Positions 10,370 through 22,308 of a DNA stretch of 64,000 nucleotides are shown here, piece after piece; the first letter of the stretch is position 1; every line of letters starts with the position of its first letter. The stretch is from Daphnia pulex. Its lineage: Eukaryota; Arthropoda; Branchiopoda; Diplostraca; Daphniidae. The notes under the pieces are model-generated. The model did not search any database, was not told the origin of the DNA, and was given only the letters and a program-made list of their open reading frames with translations. The position numbers and the translations under genes are program-made. The stretch lies in the NCBI RefSeq assembly GCF_021134715.1, contig NC_060021.1, positions 1,612,001-1,676,000 of the forward strand, given 5' to 3'.

Positions 10370-12039
10370 ATGGCAGATTCAGCTTTAGAATTAGAAGAGA
10401 AAGTTGTTCCCAAGATGGAAAATCGAACAACAAAGTCGCAAGGACATGCTTCCTCTAGTGACGATAAAAAGATCACCCTGTTATCACTCAATGATGATGT
10501 TTTCCAAGAAATACTCTCACATTTGTCTTATGATGAAATTGCAAAGTTGAGACTGGTATGAAATTGATTGTTTGTCAATTTTACATTCAAATACTTAAAG
10601 TTCTGTTCTTGTTTTTCTAGGTTGGGCGTCACTTCAATGAAGTGTGCCAAAAAATTTTGAATAAAGGCTTCTTATCTGTTCAACGATATCACAATCGTTG
10701 TCTCAAAGAGATGAAAGCCAAGTTACCGAGAAGGGAATCTGAGAGAAGAGCTCATCCTCTTGCAAGGCATATTGATGTTTTAACAGGTATACTAATTTGG
10801 TTTTGTCCATTTCAAATTTTCTTAACATTAAAAATCTTACCATTTATAGGCATTGAAACACGCTTGTCTCTCTTGTCAATGACATATTACAAATATACGG
10901 TGGTTGGAGTGTTCTGTTTCATTCCAGGAAAAGTAAGTCTTTTGATTGTTCCTTTCCATTACTATTAGATATTTAAGCAATATGTAAATTCACTAGGTAC
11001 TAGATGAATGCTACAGAGTGCTCAGGGAAGTTGTGGTGCACAAAAATCCTCCAAAGTCATACGAACTGTTGCAAGAGCTCAGAGACATTTCATCCATGGC
11101 CATGGAGCATTTTGAGGAACACATTGTTCCCACCATGAAGCGAAACCAGATGATCAACACCGCCATCCGCAACAGTTCACCTCGTTTCATTCGCTGCGTC
11201 GCCGATGCCGACGACAGCGATTCCGAGTCCACTTTGCCATCTCCCTCGTCTTCTTCTAGTTGTCCACCGATGGTCAACATGGCCAGTAGAACTTTGAACA
11301 GTTTTGTCCGTTCTTCGTGCGCTAGTCCCAGCAGTAGCCCAAACTCCAGTCTTTCTTCCAGTATCAAAATCGAATTGGTAGTTCAGCAAAATCGCTTACT
11401 GATTAACAGCCAGAAAAGGCAGATCGTCGATCTCAAAACTAAGGTAATCATTGTGGTCTGGAGTTTTAAAAACATTATGAAATTCGGTACTCATTTCATT
11501 GTCCCGTCTAGGTGAATGAGAATGGCAGGAAAATTGCTGAACAAGACAGAAAAGCTTCTGAACAAGACAGAAAAATTGCTGAACAAGACAGACTACTCAG
11601 CGAGTACAGCAGAAAGCTTATCCAGCTGGAACAGAAAATCAGCAACAGTGAGGCTGTGGGCGTCCACGTTCAGCCGGTGGCAACTCCGCCTCCAAGTAGT
11701 CGCAAGCGCCAGATGAAAGGTAAATTAACACACTTTTGTGGCAATTTTTTTGATTGGACTGAAATATTTCAATTCTTCCAAGTTGAGAGGACCATCGCCG
11801 AAGGAATTCCTACTGCCAAGCGCATAAAAGTGGAGAAAACCACCGCCACCAAAGAATCGCCGGTCGTCGTCAAGCGCAAAGTTCCCTCGTCTGCTCAGTC
11901 AAAGTCTGCTCCTCCGATCGTGGTGCGCAAAACTATTAGGTCCGCTCCGGTCGTCAAGCGTGAAATTATTCGGGCCATCAAACGAGAAAAGTCTGCCGCC
12001 ACAAATTTCACCATGGCACTGCGCAACCGGAAGAATTAA
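10370..12039 (+). CDS. FBXO28: F-box only protein 28-like, copy A
   Basis: F-box proteins are substrate receptors of SCF (SKP1-CUL1) ubiquitin ligases; FBXO28 is nuclear in vertebrates. Six exons: 10370-10555, 10621-10786, 10850-10932, 10997-11443, 11512-11719, 11783-12039, giving 448 aa with all phases consistent. The F-box is at about 38-85 (SLNDDVFQEILSHLSYDEIA). Then come family hallmarks: AKLPRRESERR, RHIDVLTGIETRLSLL, CFIPGKVLDECYRVLREV and LQELRDISSMAMEHF. A Ser-rich insert at about 219-277, a coiled coil with EQDRKI/A heptads and a Lys-rich tail ending ALRNRKN (compare vertebrate RLRNRK) follow. Start: the first in-frame ATG (MADSALELEEK). The vertebrate protein is somewhat shorter (about 370 aa). 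Confidence 0.88.
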
Positions 12040-12790
12040 AAATTCAAACCAATATGGCGCCAAAAAAATGAAGATCGTCTTTTGAAAACCCGGACGGACC
12101 AAATTATAAATTATTTTACTTTTTTTTTCTTTTCATCGTGTGGTTAATTTTCAATTCGATTTCACAACCTTTTCAGTTCTTTTTTTTTCTTTTGCGAAAT
12201 TTTTGGGAGTACGTATCTAATCCCCACCAAGTTCATTTTCTGTTAGCGTTATTTAAGGATTTCTCCGTGATCTGTTCGTCAAACAAAATGTGTGTGTACA
12301 ACGGAATGTTGTACGTGTAAACCGTACTAAACCTGAAACTTAGCGTCGTGGAAGAAATAGAGTGTCGAAAAATCAATTCCTTTTTTGTTTCCTAAAATCA
12401 TTTCACCCGTAAACCAAGTAGATTTGAGACATTTTGACCCAGTTCGTAGAATAATATAATTTATTCTCTTATTCTCTGCTGGAATGAAACGTTGGCGATT
12501 CAGTTAGTGCGGTGTGTGTTGTTACAAAAAAAAAGAACAAATGAAATGTCAAAAAAATTAACTAGACAAAATAAGCTTTCATTTTATTGATTCATTCTTC
12601 GTTCTATAAGAATTCTTTGTATTTTTCTCACGTCACAGGTAACGCGACCCGCCGAATAAACGACCATACACCTTTTGCTTCAGGACGGAGCTCATCTCCG
12701 AAAAGGTGTACCGGTACGCAAATTTCATTTGGCATCTCATTTTTTGACGTAATTTGCTGATGGACTTTGTGTAACAAAAGAGCGGAAAAG

Positions 12791-12946
12791 ATGAACTTGG
12801 CCGTCTACCTGGTCAACATCAACGGAGGCGACGCTTTCTCCGTTGTCAAAATCTCGACCAACGTCGTCTCCGCACTGGCCGTCATCCAGGCCAATCTCGC
12901 CGCCGTTGCAACAGCCGCCATCGGCGAAGCCGCTCCAGGTGTCTAA
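12791..12946 (+). CDS. Small ORF, 51 aa, unknown
   Basis: ATG at 12791 opens a 51-codon frame (MNLAVYLVNINGGDAFS... ending A-A-P-G-V) with strong G/C preference at third codon positions in an otherwise A/T-rich region, unlike chance ORFs nearby. It is Ala/Val-rich with one moderately hydrophobic stretch. It lies 750 bp after FBXO28 copy A, and GC-rich DNA continues past the stop to about 13025, so it could also be an exon of a longer gene. No family recognised. Confidence 0.3.
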   Translation: MNLAVYLVNINGGDAFSVVKISTNVVSALAVIQANLAAVATAAIGEAAPGV

Positions 12947-13397
12947 TTCATCAACCGTCGATTTGCTCGGCCGAGTTCTGCTACCCGACTAGACTACCGA
13001 CTCAACCGACGCCACCGATCAAATCTCCCGTAAGTTGTTAAACCGATGGCCAATTTTAATTAGAAAAATCGTATCTGGGGCGCATAGACAATGTTCTCTT
13101 ATAATCATGTTTCTCTGTGTCGTGTTTATTTCCTAATGAAAATTGCCGTGTTATTTTTCGTGTGTGTAATCATTTTCTTGTATTTGGGTTTCATGGGGGA
13201 TTGTTTTGTTTTTTTAATAAAAATCATTTTCAGTGAATCAGTTTTGTATCGCCAGTAAAATTCCGAGGCTTTGTATCGTGGCGTCAATAATGACTGCTGT
13301 CGGGAGTGGGAATTTGAGTAACAGGTAACGACTGAGTCGTGTCGAGCAACTATTGCATCCGCTCCGGATCATTGGCCGGTAGGCCGAACAAGGTCAA

Positions 13398-13718
13398 TTA
13401 TGCGCGACCCAACTGTTCCATTCCAAAGGCAACGGGATCAACACCTAGGACATGATGATCCTCTTCATCAGACAGTACACCATATGCTAGATGTGGTGGA
13501 TAAGATGGCTGGTTTCTTACTAGCACTTTTGCTCTCATTCCATTGTGGCTGGAAGTGACGTGGAATTGGCTTGGCATCTGGGAACTTTCTTGATGGGTTT
13601 CACTCCTTGTGCTAATAGCCCCACATCGAGACCAGGTATCATGACTCCGCTTAATAAATTGAGGCTGTCCGTCTCCGCCTTCTGCTTCCGCCTTCGATTC
13701 ATCTGGACAGGAAACCAA
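13398..13718 (-). other. Uncertain minus-strand open frame
   Basis: A minus-strand frame (V-S-C-P-D-E-S-K... to M-E-Q-L-G-R-A) stays open for about 105 codons. A good splice acceptor (TTTGGTTTCCTGTCCAG) followed directly by ATGAATCG near 13700 opens a different frame of 54 codons, so which frame is real, if either, cannot be decided. Not recognised. It lies between the two FBXO28 copies and just left of the GC-rich region where copy B begins. Confidence 0.2.
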
Positions 13719-14115
13719 ATTCCGACAAAGTTTTGAAAATGAATGAAGAAATGAAAAAGAGAAGTTCCGTTAATTTTTTATTTCAATCTTCTAATTAAAA
13801 AAACCTATTGCATTCAAGGTATTCATGGTCAAAACACAAAACTCAAATAGACCAGCCATAAGGTGTGCGAAACTTGAAGTCTCGAACAATCGAAACTCTA
13901 AACAAAATTTGTATTGTTTGTTGTTGATGGCGAGTGCCGAGTTGGCGACCATTGTCGTCTGCTACCTAGACGTTTACACCCCGACGTTTCGCACCCACCG
14001 ATTTTGCAGTTTAGGCGTTTCGCGTTTCGCTTTCGCAGTTTATAGGGACGCCCCACGGGCCACGATATACACCGGCCATAGACTGACCTGACACCGGCCC
14101 AGCTCTGCTAAAACC

Positions 14116-16022
14116 ATGTCTCCTATAACAAAAGGAAATCAAAGAAAAGAGGCTCTGGTTACTAAAACTAGAACTCAATCTCCACGTAAAACCTTAATAA
14201 GGAAGCAACCTCAACGAAAGAAAGTATGTCAACGATAACATCGTATAACGTTTTTGATTTTAGTCAGAATTTAGTTATGGTTTCCTTTTTGTTTAACAGG
14301 ATAAATTCGAAATTGATATTCATGGTCCTGAATTTCAACCGATTGTTGTCTTGGCCAGACTTTTACCTGAACAAATATTGTTACTCACAGGAAATAAATG
14401 CGAGAAGTTAGACTTAGCTGAAACTCACCCCAATAAAAGTGCAGGTCATCCCAACAGGCAACATTTCCAACAGGCAAAATCATATAAAAAAAATACTGAT
14501 CTCTGTACACATAATACGAAGTTGCAGAGGCCTAAAGAAGGTGCAATAGACTTGGCAAGTTCAGCTTTAGAATTTGAAGAGAAAGTTGGTGTCAAGTTGG
14601 ACAATCGTAAAACAAATTCGCAGGGACATGCTTCCTCTAGTGATGATAAAAAGATCACCCTGTTATCACTCAATGATGATGTTTTCCTAGAAATACTCTC
14701 ATATATGTCTTATGATGAAATTGCCAAGTTGAGACTGGTATGAAATTGATTGTTTGTCAATTTTACCTCCAAATACTTAAATTCTGTTTTTGTTTTTCTA
14801 GGTTGGGCGTCACTTCAATGAAGTGTGCCAAAAAATTTTGAATAAAGGCTTCTTATCTGTTCAACGATATCACAGTCGTTGTCTCAAAGAGATGAAAGCC
14901 AAGTTACCAAGAAGGGAATCAGAAAGAAGACTTCATCCTCTTGCAAATCATATTGATATTTTAAAAGGTACAACTAATTTTGTTTTGTCCATTTCAATTT
15001 TCTTAACAATGAAAATCTTATCGTTTACTAGGTATTGAAACACGCCTGTCTCACTTGTCAACGACATATTACAAATATACGGTGGCTGGAATGTTCTGTT
15101 TCATTCCGGGAAAAGTAAGTCTTTTGATTGTACCTTTCCATTACTATTAGATATTAAAACAATATGTAAATTCACTAGGTACTAGATGAATGCTACAGAG
15201 TGCTCAGGGAAGTTGTGGTGAACAAAAATCCCCCAATGTCATACGAACTGTTGCAAGAGCTCAGAGACATTTCATCCATGGCAGTGGAGCATTTCAAGGA
15301 ACACATTGATCCCACCATGAAGCGAATCCAGATGATCAACAACGCCATCCGCAACAATTCGTCTCGTTTCATTCGCTGCGTCGCCGATGCCGACGACAGC
15401 TTATTGATCAACAGCCAGAAAAGGCAGATCGTCGATCTCAAAACTAAGGTAATCATTGTGGAATGGAGTTTTAAAAACATTATGAAATTCGGTGCTCATT
15501 TCATTGTCCCGTCTAGGTGAATGAGAATGGCAGGAAAATTGCTGATCAAGACCGAAAAATTGCTGAACAAGACAGACTTCTCAGCGAGTACAGCAGAAAG
15601 CTTATCCAGCTGGAACAGAAAATGAGCAACAGCGAGACTGTGGGTGTCCACGTTCAGCCGGTGGCAACTCCGCCTCCAAGTAGTCGCAAGCGCCAGATGA
15701 AAGGTGAATTCACAAATTTGTGGCCATTTTATTTGATTTGACTGAAATATTTCAATTTTTTCAAGTTGAGAGGACCATCGCCGAAGGAATTCCTACCGCC
15801 AAGCGCAAAAAAGCGGAGAAAACCACCGCCACCAAAGAATCGCCGGTCGTCGTCAAGCGCAAAGTTCCCTCGTCTGCTCAGTCAAAGTCTGCTCCTCCGA
15901 TCGTGGTGCCCAAAATTATTAAGTCCGCTCCGGTCGTCAAGCGTGAAATTATTCGGGCCATCAAACGAGAAAAGTCTGCCGCCACAAATTTCACCATGGC
16001 ACTGCGCAACCAGAAGAATTAG
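14116..16022 (+). CDS. FBXO28: F-box only protein 28-like, copy B, chimeric N-terminus
   Basis: Tandem duplicate of 10370-12039. Exons: 14116-14223, 14300-14737, 14802-14967, 15032-15114, 15179-15448, 15517-15703, 15766-16022; all phases agree, 502 aa. In this copy the ancestral ATG is TTG (at about 14552), but the frame is open upstream and joins through an intron (GTATGT...TTTAACAG) to a new first exon starting MSPITKGNQRK. The new 145-residue part before the F-box is basic and has no counterpart at copy A; homology between the copies begins at about 14508. Compared with copy A, 177 nt (the Ser-rich insert) and 21 nt (one coiled-coil heptad) are missing, both in frame. Tail ends ALRNQKN. 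AATAAA at 16295-16300. Confidence 0.75.
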
Positions 16023-16678
16023 AAATTCAAACCAAAATGGCGCCAAAAAAATATTTTTTTTTTCATCGTGTGATTAATTTTCAATTCGATTTCACAACCT
16101 TTTCAGTTATTTTTTTTTTCTTTTGCGAAATTTTGGGAGTACGTACCCAATCCCCACCAAGTTCATTTTCTGTTAGCGTTATTTAAGGTTTTCTCCGTGA
16201 TCTGTTCGTCAAACAAAATGTGTGTGTACAACGGAATGTTGTGTGTTAAAACCGTACTAAACCTGAAACTTAGCGTCGTGGAAAATAGAGTGTCAATAAA
16301 TCAATTCCTTTTTGTTTCCTAAAATCATTTCACCCGTAAACCAAGTCGATTTGAGACATTTTGTCCCAGTTCGTAGAATAATATAATTTATTCTCTGATT
16401 CTCTGCAGGAATGAAACGTTGGCAATTCAGTTAGTGCGGTGTGTGTGTGTTGTTACAAAAAAAAAAGAACAAATGAAACGTCAAAAAATTAACTAGACAA
16501 AATAATAAAAAAAAAAACGAAAAAAAAAATATTAATGAACAGAATGAATGAAGCGGCCATCATATAATAGAGACTCTGGGTGATATGCAAAAAGAAAAAA
16601 TGTGATTTTGTTTCATTTGAATTGTGTTCAATAATTTTTGTTTTTTTCTTTTCTCTGTAGAATTCTTTGAATTTTAAT

Positions 16679-19600
16679 TTAAAAGAGCGAATCGCAAGAG
16701 GCAGATCTGGCGTAGCAGATGCTACTACGGAACCGGGACCCGCCCAGCAAATCGTCCATCTTGTTGACGGGCTTGTCGACACCGACACCGGCGTCGACCC
16801 CGGTGGTCGGGGCCGGTTCGTCCGGTTTGACGAAGAGTTTGCCGGAGCCACCACCGGAACCACCGCCGTTGTAGACTCGAAGTCCAGTGCCGAATCCGCT
16901 GTCCTCGGACGAGTTGGGCGAGAGGCCGCCGATGGATCCGCCGGATGTGGAGGAGCCGACGCCGGAGGAAGGCGTGCACGTTTGGAGGAAGAGTTTGGAC
17001 GGCGTCGGCGTGAAATTGACGTAGTCGCGGAAGTCGTCCATCGGCTTCATGTCCAGCTGCTCCAGCGTTTTGGAGACGACGGTGCGGCCGGGACTGAGGC
17101 TGTTCCAGCTGCAGTTGGACGAAGCCGACTGGTAGCACGACAACTTGCTGGCGTCGTCGTCTTTGGGGCTGGACTCGTGACACAGGCTTTCCGTCTCCTC
17201 GAATCCAACTTCGACGTCGATCTCCTCCATGTCGAAGACGCTGTCGTCCATGATGTAGGCGTCGACGTACGAGTCGGCGTTGTTGCCCAGGGCCACGTCC
17301 AGACGGTGGGCCAGGTCCGTCACGTTGCCAATCCTCTCGCTGATGACCTGGACGGCCTGTTGGTTCTCCGGACAGCCGTCAAACCTGTTAATTTCCATTT
17401 AATTTGTATTTTAGTATTTTAAAATTATATTCAATTCAATACCCTTCTCCCGGCAATAGAGGCTCGAGGATTTTGCGTTGGAGCAGCCGGCCGAGACGGA
17501 CAGTCCGTCCGAGAGTGCGGAAGACTTGCTCGGCTTCCGGCGCTAGAGATTCACCGCCTGTCCCGTTTTCTTTCGCCCATTTTGTTTGATTCTCAGAGTT
17601 GACCAGATCGTTCAGATCGGCTTCGTGCTGGACATTTTGAAATGAAACCGAAATTAAGTTAATCGATTTAACTCGATTTCAAACGAGTAGATCTTTGGTC
17701 AGTTGTATAGTACCTGTGCTATGTCGCGATAAAACAGTCCAGCAACTCTGAGGCGGGTCATCTGTTCCCGGATGGCGGCCAAGAGTCGGTTCCAGACGGA
17801 GCCGAGCATGGCGGCCAGCTACAATCAATATTCACATACATTAGGTATTCCAACTCGTCTAATGACACAATCTATCTGGCCGCCCACATTCGTATGCGGC
17901 CGGCAGGCCGCCCACATTCATGTCGTTTAAGTGAAAGTGGGCTGGCTGTGGGCGGGCCCATGTTCACTTACATGAATGTGGGCGGCCTGCCGGCCGCATA
18001 CGAATGTGGGCGGCCTGCCGGCCGCATACGAATGTGGGAAACGATATGGAACGATACCTGGCGATTGCGGTCCGGCGACAAACTGGCCGAGCGACGCAAG
18101 ACAAGAGCGGCCATCAGTAAACCCATGCCGTACTCATAAGCTCCCTGTATTCCATTTAACAATCAATCAATTCATTCAGGTTAAAAAAAATGACTGGACA
18201 ACGTCATCAACTCACCCTGGCCGTCTCCTGGAATTTGGATTGTTGCTGTTTGAGCACTTGGACTTCACTCTGGTTACATCCCACACGACCTCTGGACGTT
18301 TTCATGACATTGCACAAATCACCAAGCCACGCCAGAGCCTTTAATTCAATTCCATTTAATTTAATCCAATTGAATTTGATTTATTTATTCGTACCTGTTG
18401 GGAGTCTCTTTCGCAGGTGGAAATTTCAATGATCCTCCTCAGCCGGAGTCGCTCCATGCTCCAGGCGTGCTGCAGACGGCCCTGGCCGTCTTGTACCCTC
18501 CGCAGGAAGAACTGGACGTGCTGCCTCTCGCGTCGGTGGTCGTATCCCTGCAGTTCCCGGCCGACGGCGTCTCGCGGCGGCAGAACCAACAGGTCCAGCA
18601 ACCGCTGGGCTTCCGACTCCACTTCGCCGCACAGGCCGTCTAAAAATAATTCCCAAACGAATTTTCGTTTCAAAATTCAATAGCCAAAAAAAAAGAGGAC
18701 AAAATGCGATGAGTCAAATGTCTCAAATTACCGATCGATTGCTGGAACTCGTCCAGCATGTTCATGGCACCTTCGGCTTTGCTGGGATCCTCGCCCACTT
18801 CCGACGACTGAACGGCCCGCAAAGCGTCGGCCAATTTGACGTGAAACTGTGTATGGTAAAACATAATAACGTTCATCATTTATCCATCATCATTCAACGT
18901 CTAAATGGAGGCCACGGTATATATAATCACATGGCCGTTTAAGTATTTAAACGATTCCCGGCACGAGAAGAGTCATTAAAAAAGAATCATTTCAATCAAT
19001 TAAGGTGGTGATGACGCCATGGATGAAACAACGTGTACCTCGGCTAGAAGGCGGTGGAATTTGTAGGACGTGATGAGGACGCGTCGGCGTCGTTCCAGCA
19101 GACCGGCGAACGTCCGGCACACGGAATCCATGAAGCTCCGCCTCGGCTTGATGTCGCTGGGCAGGATGCAGCGCGACCGGAAGAGGAAACCCAATCGGTG
19201 ACGCACTTCCGCGTATTTGGCATAAGTGTCCTATTTAAAAAAAAATAATTTTAAATCATGTCCAGCACAAGCACAATAACGCAAATTCATCATTAAAAGC
19301 GCTGGTCCAGCAGGATTGTTTTTATTGGACGGGAAATCATCATCATCAGCTAAATGGGCGTTGTTGTTGTTTTTTGATTTACAACTTCCGGTGATGAAAA
19401 TGATTTCCCGTCCGGGTGGTTGCGGATGCCGGGCAAACTTACGCGACATTTGAGCTCGAGGTGTTCCAGCTCCTGCTGGAGGACGAGGACCGAGTCGGGA
19501 TCCTGGCCGATTCCGCGCAGGATCAACTGGCGTAGGAGATCGGCGCCCGGGCCGAGGACCCAACCGGTGACGGCCTCGACGCCGGCCTCCAGCCGGCGGA

Positions 19601-22308
19601 TTTCACGGGCGTGCTGGATACCGCACTGGAGCTCGGCGTAGAGCTGCTCGGCCTCGCCCACTCGCCCGCGTATGCCGGCCAGGGCCTCCTGCACCAGCCG
19701 CTGGCACTGGGTGGTGTACTCGGTCACGGATCCGTCGGTTCGGGCCAGCCGGAAACCCGACTCCTCGTCCGTCTCCAGTTGTTTGTAAAGTTTCCTCCCT
19801 GCGGTGATGCCCATCATCCCAAAAAAAAAAAAATTAGAAAAAGAAATTAGCGGTAAAATTCAAAAAATTCAAACATTCAAAAAAACAAAGGACCAATCAT
19901 CCCATCCGCGCTGGATTGGGGTCACCAATTTTCGTATCCGTCTATACGGGGACGACGAAACTTTCACCCAAAAAAAAGGGGGAAATAATTTGAAAATAAC
20001 CCACACACACTCACACAAGTTCAAATGGATCATATTTTTTCGGTTTGAGTGTCGAGTTATGTAGGACGTTTTGGACACTCATAATTATATACAGATAACA
20101 AGTCAAAAGGTTTTCATTTTAAAATAAAATAAAAAAATCTTTTTTTTCTAATCCCCCAACCAACCACTTGACGGGTGCGTGCCTATAATGACAGCGCAAT
20201 GAATAGCTCTCGCGTCCGGGAACGCGACGGCCCAGGAGAAAGTAGGTCTCATTCTTTTCCCTGACGCAACTTTATTTTTATAGGTATACGTAACATTCCA
20301 TATTATATATTTTTTTGTTTTCTTTCTAACATTGAAAAAAATAAAGGACTAAAAGGTATTTTTTTTCTTTGATATCATGAAGAAGAGACGGGCGGAGAAA
20401 GCGCGGGCCGGGCCGTAATTTTTCCTTTTTTTTTTTTTGTTAAATTCTTGACAGATTTACGACGGATGGAAGAAAAGAAAAAACATAAGCGGTAGGAATG
20501 CGTGAGAAGAAAAAGAAAGGAGCGTGATTCACCGTTTTGTTCGACTTTGCGGACGTTGGCGAGGCAGTTGCGGTAGAGCGTGCCCAGCGAGACCATCCAA
20601 TCGATCATGCGGAAGCCGCCGTCGCTCTTCTGCAGCTCGCAGCCGCGCTCCAACTGGCCCCGCACTTCCGACAAGTTGGCAAGAATCATCTGCGACCGCT
20701 TGCCGAATGTTTCCATCCTCTGCAAAATTTTATTAAAAATTAAATAATAAAAAAAGGTCGTCAGTTTCTTTGAATTAAACAAACAAACAGGAAATGACTG
20801 GGCAAATAATTATTCTCGACTGAGAGTTTCGGGTTACACGTACCAGTCGGTTCTTGACCCACTGCTTGTGCTGGTAGGGAAGCTGGCCGCCCAGCTCTTC
20901 TGGCAATTGATCCAGATCGACAAACTTGTGGAGTTTGGACAAGGACATGTACTGGATCTATTCAAAGGTCGAATGTTTCAATCAATTCACAAATTTCAAA
21001 GATTTCGTGTGGTTGTTGTTGTTGTTATATTGTAGAGAGAGATAAAGGATATGAAGTCATAACGACGCTTTAGGCTCTTTTTCTCTCAGTTCAGTCGAAC
21101 TATTCAACTGTATATTACCTTGCAATCCTGGCGGCTTTTCACGCACTCGACGTGCTGCTTTTCCCAGAAAGGTTCCGGCTTGAGGGCCCAGACGGCGGCC
21201 AGGTGGTTGGCCAGCGTGATTTGCACCTGCTCTGTCGAGGCTCTCAGCAGGCGCCAGCAGCCCTGGCGGGCGTCCATGAGCACGACGACACTCTTGCTCG
21301 CCGACGATCCCCTGCAATCACGAAGATATTAGGCCCATGTGGGAAAATATTCGATAAGTCAATTTTCATATTGGGGAATACATTTTTTAAAAACATTTTT
21401 TTTTCCCGCTGAAAAAAAATTTCAAATTCAAAAATGTTTAAATTTTATTTTAAACTGGAAAATGATTACGCCATATAGCCTGAAACGCTAAAGGTCGTTG
21501 GAATGTCTGTAAAGCGCTTCCAGTGCTTTGATTCAGTTGTTTTTTTGTTTTTTCGATTCTCAAAAGAAAAAGGAGGACGCGCTAGATTCGAATTTGTCAG
21601 ATTGCCAGAAATGGAATTGAACGAACAAGTTTTTGAGGTTATTTGAAACACACAAAAAAAAACCCCGTCCAGTATCAATCACTACACATTAACCAAAAAA
21701 AAAAGAAGCTAATCCAAACCGATAAAACAAAAGGCTAGCCACACCAGCAGCAGCGGTCTCTCTACCTGCTCTCTCGCTCAACGTGAGAAATGATCATTTT
21801 AGTTTTTTTTCAAAATTCAAAATAATAAAAACCCGTTTGTTGGGTTGACATGAATTCCATCGGAAGTCTCTGATTTCATTTGTTTTTATCTGGAACTGAT
21901 TTCACATAGAAAGAAGAAGAAGAGAAAAAAGGAATCAAAAGTAGAACGCGGACGATGATTTCCTTACAGAGCGATGGGTAGTAAGTAACGGAGGACTCGG
22001 TCGAGATCTTGGCATCGTTCCTCTTCTCCGCGGGTCATGAGCCGCGAATCGGAATCGAACGAGTCGTTCAATTCGCGGCTGCTGGTCTGGTGGTGCTGCT
22101 GGTGGTGGTGATGGTGTGAGCGGCTGTTATTATTGCTGCCGGTCGCTTGTGAAGAAGAAGATCCCACGGCGGCTGATGCTCCGCACAATCCGGCTGGAGG
22201 CGGATCGATTGGCACGACAATTAACGACTGACCCGAGCGATCCCGACCGCCCGGCAGGTACGCCACCCGCCGCTTCAACTCCGATTCGATATCTCGCGTC
22301 GTCGCCAT
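16679..22308 (-). CDS. Sec14-like and spectrin-repeat protein (puratrophin-1/SESTD1-like)
   Basis: Thirteen minus-strand exons: 21968-22308, 21119-21311, 20844-20957, 20533-20719, 19443-19798, 19039-19230, 18732-18846, 18395-18639, 18216-18338, 18058-18144, 17714-17818, 17443-17627, 16679-17384; phases are continuous and give 982 aa. Residues 1-210 look like the Sec14-type domain found at the N-terminus of Kalirin/Trio, SESTD1 and puratrophin-1: AYLPGGRDRSG near 17, VVVLMDARQG, a WALKPEPFWEKQ segment and DLDQLPEELGGQLPY near 195. A His/Gln/Ser-rich insert lies at 45-75. The region 220-690 is helical and spectrin-like (LRVAGLFYRDIAQ near 675). The last 235 residues are Ser/Gly-rich and acidic. 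No DH-PH (Rho GEF) domain follows in the window, so it is either SESTD1-like or a short isoform. Role inferred: lipid-binding scaffold. A 5' UTR intron is possible just before the ATG. Confidence 0.7.
17881..18039. repeat. GC-rich perfect inverted repeat in an intron
   Basis: Arms 17881-17922 and 17971-18012 are exact reverse complements over 42 bp; the 48-bp loop contains TAAGTGAA/TTCACTTA and is itself partly complementary, and a further direct copy of 27 bp (GCCTGCCGGCCGCATACG...) follows to 18039. Each arm contains a shorter palindrome (GCGGCCGGCAGGCCGC). It lies in the intron between exons 10 and 11 of the Sec14/spectrin gene, 16 bp from the donor of exon 10. Confidence 0.85.

Noticed and set aside
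16667-17422. Plus-strand 251-codon frame opposite the last exons of the Sec14/spectrin gene
   Set aside because: It lies antisense to a spliced gene with good exon structure and runs across an intron boundary; composition is a reflection of the Ser/Gly-rich tail.
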